Assembly: GCA_023136305.1 (NCBI GenBank)
Contig: JAGLSF010000045.1
Span: 1-10,777 of the forward strand
Source of the DNA: Spirochaetota bacterium
GTDB taxonomy: Bacteria; Spirochaetota; B62-G9; DRHN01
Direction: 5' to 3'
Length of the DNA stretch: 10,777 nucleotides
Shown piece after piece: positions 6,951 to 10,777 of this stretch. Both the position numbers and the translations under genes were made by a program. How positions within the stretch are numbered: position 1 is the stretch's first letter; each line of letters starts with the position of its first letter. Below the pieces are notes generated by a model that saw only the letters and a list, made by a program, of their open reading frames with translations, was not told where the DNA came from and did no database searches.

Positions 6951-6993
6951 GTTAATTCTCAATTATTTTTGGAATAGGATACAGACGAAAATG

Positions 6994-9456
6994 TTACAGT
7001 TTTCCAACCGTTGCATCGACTTCCCGGCTGAAATTTTCGCTGTACGAGCTCTCCCTGATAGACTTTAATTCCCTGATCAGTACCTCCTTTCTCTGTGTAT
7101 CGGGTGTGGCTGTGTCGACCTCCTTCTTTATTGAAGAATACCGGTCCCAGTCCTCCTCGAGCCGCTTGATAATGAACCGGTGTGCGATGTACCACATGGT
7201 GTCGCCCTTCACAACGGTGTATTCAGTCGAGTCGGGCAGCACGAACAGGTTGCCGGGGTAGATCCAATCCGGATCGCGGCCTGCCTCTGCGACACTGTCG
7301 AGCCGCAGGTATCCGTTTGAGACAGCGATTTCATTGGTCAGGAGATAGATATCCAGGACCGTAATCTCGATGAGGCCTCGATAAATCACCGTTCTCCTTT
7401 CGGTGAGGGCTGATTGGGGTATACCCTTCTCCTCGAGGAATTCGTCTGCCTCGAAGGCCTCCTCACCCTCTCCTTCCTGAGCCAGGGCTTCCTCAGCTGC
7501 AGTCTCACCACCCGCTGCGGCAACTTCGGCTTGTTCAATTTCACCCGGCTTTCGCCTGCCAATGACGTCGGGAAAGAGAAAGAAGAGGGCCAGTACAATC
7601 GCTGCTATCACAACCAATGCTGCAGGAATGATGAACTTGATCGGTCCGCTTAAACCCCTGCTGTAGGACACCTGCTGTATTGTATAGGCCTGCCGCTCCT
7701 CTACTGTGGCGGGTTCCTTTACTGCTGCAGCAACGCGACCCGCCCTTTTTCGCCCCCCTCCTATTCCTCCAATCTTCGGTACGGCAACCCCCTCTGGAAT
7801 ACCGGGGGGGCTTCCTGCGCTGATGCCCTTCCTCCGAAGCCTTCTCCCTTTGCCGGCCGGCTCGCCCTGCAGCTCAAACAGCAAGGCATGCAGACGTGCG
7901 AGTTCGCGGTCCAGCTCCTCCAGGAACGATGCCGCTTTCTGATCCACATCCTGCACGAGCTCCCGGGTGAATGCATAGGCATCCCTCGAGGTAACTCCCC
8001 TTACAGGACCGTAGAGGACGGCCATACCCTCCTCTGCCGGGTAGAGGTCGCCCCTTACCGGCAGCTGCGTACGAACTGTGCTCATTGAGTGCAGTTTCCT
8101 TTGTGCACCGTCGCGAAGTGGGGCGAAGGACTGTATAATTCCACTCTCAATCAGGCCCGCTTTATGGAGAATCGATATGATGCCGTACACATTGTTCAGG
8201 AGATAGAAGAAGGCACTTTCCTCGGTGAGCTTTACCTTTTTCAACCCCTTTCTCACCCTGTCCAGCATCGGTTTCGTGGCCTTTCGATCCATGTCCCCCA
8301 GCAGTTGATCGATGAGCTTCGCGACCATCGATTCGGACGGGTTTAGATCATCTACAATAAGGCCAAGAATATCACGAAAATAGACCTGCAGGAGTTCCCG
8401 CCGTTCCGGTACGCTTTCCACAAAATTGTGAACCACACCCTCAGGTATAGGTACAGATGCCTTTCCCGGCTGTATCATCACCCCCCTGTCCGGATTGAGT
8501 TTGAACAGTCCCTGTTCGCTCGAGGATGACCCCGATATCAGCAGGAGCAAGGGTAAGTCTTTGTGCTTTACGACAAAGCCCATGTCAGTTCTAACAAGAT
8601 TGAAGCCGTACGCAGTTCTCTTTTCCCCCGTTTTGAAACTTGTGATGTCGGCATGCAGTGTTCCGGCCCCGGTGTGGGTAAAAAGTGCCGCTGCACTCTC
8701 AAAAAGGGGTGTGTTTGCGGTCAGTATACGGAGGTTTTCCCGCGTACTCCACTTTCTTTTGAGAAGCTTGAAGAATGAACCACCGATATCGTCCGTCACA
8801 ATGGTCTCGATAAAATCAGGATCAATTCCGGAATTGACGAAGGCCTTGAAATAGAACTCCGGTATACCGAAGGTGGTGGCCCTTCCTTTTTCAAAGAGAA
8901 CGATGTTCTGCTGTAGCAGTAGAAAGCCCGGAGCTTCGAGGTCTTCCGGCCTGTACCGCAGGGGATTCTTTGCGTGTATACCTTTTAGCATGTGCGCTCG
9001 TTCAATAAAGTGTAGATCGCTCTTCTCCCTCTTCCTGAGATCGAACAGAAGGTTGCGGTCATAGAGAATATGAATATTGCCGTCATCGAAGAAGTGCACT
9101 TCGGCCCTCTTGTGGGCCTTCTGTACATCCTCGATGGTGCTCACCGAGCCGTTCTCTATCTCGAACTGGAGTATGAACTTTTGGAGGCTCGCTGTAATCT
9201 TTCTGTCCCCAACGTATCGGTTCTCCTTGCTGTTCTCCCTGTTCATATTCTCGGGCTCAAGTGCCGGGTTTCCGGTGAGTGAGTCGGTGATAACGATGTT
9301 GTAGGTACCCTTGACGACATAGGGGGTTATTCTCTGCGAGTTCCCGATGCGGAGAAAAGGCTTGAGGTCATCCTTATCGGAACCTAGATAGATGATGTAG
9401 CACTCGTCGTCGATGCGAAAAATGCGTTCTTCGGGCGTAAGTGTAGAAATTTCCAT
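6994..9456 (-). CDS. Bitopic membrane protein with LysM-like periplasmic C-terminus
   Basis: The protein is 820 aa and I cannot name its family. Residues 1 to about 600 form a large soluble region with no signal peptide, including a long helical part (about 480-530) and a basic Gly/Arg/Lys-rich stretch (535-575). One strong membrane segment follows at about 606-630 (FIIPAALVVIAAIVLALFFL), then an acidic Ala/Glu linker (636-675). The C-terminal part (about 690-765) resembles LysM: IYLLTNEIAVSNGY and DPDWIYPGNLFVLPD, then YTVVKGDTMWYIAHRFI, the typical start of a LysM repeat. Positive charge before and negative charge after the membrane segment predict the N-terminus in the cytoplasm and the C-terminus in the periplasm. 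LysM modules usually bind peptidoglycan, so the protein could connect the wall with a cytoplasmic partner. It lies upstream of cfpA in the same direction. The start at 9456 is supported by an AAAAGGAAA site. The membrane and LysM calls are fairly firm; the role is inference. Confidence 0.75.
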   Translation of the reverse strand: MEISTLTPEERIFRIDDECYIIYLGSDKDDLKPFLRIGNSQRITPYVVKGTYNIVITDSLTGNPALEPENMNRENSKENRYVGDRKITASLQKFILQFEIENGSVSTIEDVQKAHKRAEVHFFDDGNIHILYDRNLLFDLRKREKSDLHFIERAHMLKGIHAKNPLRYRPEDLEAPGFLLLQQNIVLFEKGRATTFGIPEFYFKAFVNSGIDPDFIETIVTDDIGGSFFKLLKRKWSTRENLRILTANTPLFESAAALFTHTGAGTLHADITSFKTGEKRTAYGFNLVRTDMGFVVKHKDLPLLLLISGSSSSEQGLFKLNPDRGVMIQPGKASVPIPEGVVHNFVESVPERRELLQVYFRDILGLIVDDLNPSESMVAKLIDQLLGDMDRKATKPMLDRVRKGLKKVKLTEESAFFYLLNNVYGIISILHKAGLIESGIIQSFAPLRDGAQRKLHSMSTVRTQLPVRGDLYPAEEGMAVLYGPVRGVTSRDAYAFTRELVQDVDQKAASFLEELDRELARLHALLFELQGEPAGKGRRLRRKGISAGSPPGIPEGVAVPKIGGIGGGRKRAGRVAAAVKEPATVEERQAYTIQQVSYSRGLSGPIKFIIPAALVVIAAIVLALFFLFPDVIGRRKPGEIEQAEVAAAGGETAAEEALAQEGEGEEAFEADEFLEEKGIPQSALTERRTVIYRGLIEITVLDIYLLTNEIAVSNGYLRLDSVAEAGRDPDWIYPGNLFVLPDSTEYTVVKGDTMWYIAHRFIIKRLEEDWDRYSSIKKEVDTATPDTQRKEVLIRELKSIRESSYSENFSREVDATVGKL

Positions 9457-9461
9457 TATGG

Positions 9462-9470
9462 TTTCCTTTT
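9462..9470 (-). promoter_or_regulatory. Ribosome binding site of the LysM gene
   Basis: The minus strand reads AAAAGGAAA a few bases before the ATG at 9456, which supports that start. Confidence 0.6.
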
Positions 9471-9480
9471 ATTTGTATAT

Positions 9481-9508
9481 ATTATAGCCGATTGATTTTA
9501 AATTACAA
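9481..9508 (-). promoter_or_regulatory. Sigma70-type promoter for the LysM gene
   Basis: On the minus strand a perfect TATAAT (9486-9481) is preceded, after 16 bases, by TTGTAA (9508-9503), a 4-of-6 match to the -35 box. The predicted start is near 9474, about 20 bases before the ATG, leaving just enough leader for the ribosome binding site. Confidence 0.55.
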
Positions 9509-9542
9509 CTAAATGTTCCGTTGAATTAGAAGTAAAATAACT

Positions 9543-10577
9543 ATGTCAAAATATCACTGTATTCTCTTCGAGGAGTCCCTGCAGAGATCCTTTCCCGGTT
9601 TCCAGGCCACATCGCAGGTGTATGATTTCCCAATCTGGGGTAACTACACTGTACGGAATGTGCTTGAGCTTTCGAACATATCCTCCATGCCGCACAGTCT
9701 GTTTTCAGTGGAAGAGCGTCCTGATATCGAGACGCTGAGCGAGTTTATGTCCGGCGGTACAGGCGCAGATATCTTCGTTGTCGGACGAACGGGAAATGTG
9801 ACGGTTGTCGACTGGGAAGATTTTTTTCGCCTTCGAAAAGCTGCGAGCGGAATCGGGAAGGTACATCTTGGAAAGGATCCGTCCGAGCTGTATATTCTGC
9901 CGCGAAGAAGGCTCAGGGAGATAATTGCCGATGTGGGCGAGCGGGCAGAGGGGAGCAATAAAAGTTTCTGCACTCTTTTATTCAATGACTACCTCTTTCA
10001 CAATTTCGATCGGATCATAAACCTCGAGGGTTATTCCTTCTTGATGCGCACATGTTATGAGTACTGGCGGGAAAACCTCAACCTGCCTTCAGCTCTTCAG
10101 AATGAGCGGTTTCTCAGGCTTTACGCGCGGTTGCTGTCCCCCTATACTGCGAAATCAAGCGTTTCGGAAAGCGGTACGGTGATAAACAGTTTTGTGGGTT
10201 GTGGCTCACGGGTAAAGGGTGTTGTGGAGGACTCCATTATCTTCCATGATGTGCACATCGGAAAAAATGCACATGTTCGTGGATCTGTCATTCTGCCCTT
10301 CAACTCTATCGAGGATGGCGCGGTTATTGAGAATGCGCTCCTTCTGGAAGGCAGAGACAGGGTCGTAGAGCGCAACGCACGGGTGGGTGGTTTCACCGAT
10401 GTTCGAAACGGGGAATATCCCGGACTTCTGCAAAATGGGTTCTCCATTATCGGACATGGGGTCACCCTTCCGCGTAATTCCCATATTGGAGCAGGCTGTC
10501 TCGTGTACGGTAGGGGTGAGAAGAAGCTGCCTTCACCCTTTGTAATGGAGGATGGTACGAGCTATCGGACACTGTGA
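9543..10577 (+). CDS. GlgC/GlgD-like protein lacking the nucleotidyltransferase signature
   Basis: The protein is 344 aa. The C-terminal third (about 203-325) is a left-handed beta-helix of hexapeptide repeats (SFVGCGSRVKGVVEDSII, VHIGKNAHVRGSVI, SIIGHGVTLPRNSHIGAG). The segment just before it (GYSFLMRTCYEYWRENLNL, 163-181) parallels the linker of ADP-glucose pyrophosphorylase GlgC and its partner GlgD. Those enzymes make ADP-glucose for glycogen synthesis. However, the N-terminal part has no GGxGxRL nucleotide-binding loop, and it is shorter than in GlgC, where the whole chain is usually about 380-430 residues. It therefore looks like a catalytically inactive relative, perhaps a regulatory subunit as GlgD is thought to be, or a protein given a new task. 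It appears cytoplasmic. The ribosome binding site is weak (AGAAG about 12 bases before the ATG). It is divergent from the LysM gene and ends 4 bp from the convergent DAHP synthase gene. The fold is fairly sure; the function is open. Confidence 0.72.
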   Translation: MSKYHCILFEESLQRSFPGFQATSQVYDFPIWGNYTVRNVLELSNISSMPHSLFSVEERPDIETLSEFMSGGTGADIFVVGRTGNVTVVDWEDFFRLRKAASGIGKVHLGKDPSELYILPRRRLREIIADVGERAEGSNKSFCTLLFNDYLFHNFDRIINLEGYSFLMRTCYEYWRENLNLPSALQNERFLRLYARLLSPYTAKSSVSESGTVINSFVGCGSRVKGVVEDSIIFHDVHIGKNAHVRGSVILPFNSIEDGAVIENALLLEGRDRVVERNARVGGFTDVRNGEYPGLLQNGFSIIGHGVTLPRNSHIGAGCLVYGRGEKKLPSPFVMEDGTSYRTL

Positions 10578-10581
10578 TGGA

Positions 10582-10777
10582 TCATGATTCAAGCTTTTCC
10601 CTCAAAACCTGCAACTCTCTGATAAAGGTGCCGTATCCTCCCGGGTCCAGGGACTGGTTCCCATCGCTCAATGCGGAGTCGGGCTGAAAATGAACCTCCA
10701 CCATTACACCGTCCGCTCCTGCAACCATTGCCGCCTTGCTCATGGGGAGGACGAGATCGCGATTGCCCGTTCCATGG
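10582..10777 (-). CDS. aroF: DAHP synthase (type I beta), C-terminal fragment cut by the window edge
   Basis: Only the last 65 codons are inside the window; the gene continues beyond the right edge. The product is 3-deoxy-7-phosphoheptulonate synthase, which condenses PEP and erythrose 4-phosphate in the first step of the shikimate pathway. The fragment starts HGTGNRDLVLPMSKAA and continues GADGVMVEVHFQP and ALSDGNQSL. The metal-binding His, Glu (VEVH) and Asp (LSDG) lie 26 and 11 residues apart. By memory of the Thermotoga maritima enzyme (His272, Glu298, Asp309), that is the same spacing. The protein ends soon after (VLREKLES), as usual for this class. Whether it carries the N-terminal regulatory domain cannot be seen. 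The related KDO-8-phosphate synthases are less likely because the HGTGNR and ALSDGxQSL motifs fit DAHP synthases better. Its 3' end faces the nucleotidyltransferase-like gene across 4 bp, with no visible terminator. Confidence 0.88.
   Translation of the reverse strand, partial: HGTGNRDLVLPMSKAAMVAGADGVMVEVHFQPDSALSDGNQSLDPGGYGTFIRELQVLREKLES

Larger units (their letters stand above)
9457..9542. promoter_or_regulatory. Divergent AT-rich intergenic promoter region
   Basis: This 86-bp gap separates the divergently read LysM and nucleotidyltransferase-like genes and is much richer in A+T than either. It holds the leftward promoter described separately. A rightward promoter must also lie here or nearby, and candidates such as TAAAAT (9533-9538) have no good -35 partner. 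The two genes could share control. Confidence 0.5.

Noticed and set aside
9644..9985. Minus-strand open frame of 113 codons
   Set aside because: It lies opposite the GlgC/GlgD-like gene, is serine/arginine/proline-rich and motif-free, so it is a shadow.

Overview
The window looks like spirochaete chromosome, most likely from the Treponema/Spirochaeta side of the phylum rather than Borrelia or Leptospira. The main evidence is a 656-residue protein (minus strand, 6850-4880) that I recognise as cytoplasmic filament protein A (CfpA), a structural protein known from treponemes and relatives. Base composition is moderate, genes are tightly packed, and several flanking genes have no function I can name. 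No mobile element, CRISPR array, rRNA or tRNA was seen.

Layout from left to right. Bases 1-152 hold no gene, only a small GC-rich hairpin (43-66). A short hypothetical gene (76 aa, minus, 383-153) follows. Next is a plus-strand J-domain protein (461-1264) with a good sigma70-type promoter lying directly against its start codon. It converges, with 7 bp between, on a minus-strand block read from right to left: a bitopic membrane protein with a LysM-like C-terminus (9456-6994), cfpA (6850-4880), a 305-aa two-domain hypothetical protein (4874-3957, 5 bp after cfpA) and an 870-aa pyruvate,phosphate dikinase (PPDK) family protein (3884-1272). Promoters can be proposed upstream of the LysM gene and, separately, upstream of cfpA. 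Divergent from the LysM gene is a plus-strand protein shaped like GlgC/GlgD sugar nucleotidyltransferases but lacking the nucleotide-binding signature (9543-10577). It converges, 4 bp apart, on the 3' end of a DAHP synthase gene (10777-10582, cut by the window edge).

The most interesting unit is the cfpA block. CfpA builds the cytoplasmic ribbon filaments under the inner membrane. The 305-aa protein is positioned for translational coupling to it. The PPDK relative keeps the phosphohistidine and the whole PEP/pyruvate site, but by eye it has lost the ATP-site residues, so it is unlikely to be an ordinary dikinase. Next door, the LysM protein has a large cytoplasmic part and a periplasmic part that could touch peptidoglycan. 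It is therefore a candidate, by inference only, for linking the wall to something inside the cell. Together these suggest a filament-associated module whose partners have not been described. No experiment in the sequence itself proves the link.
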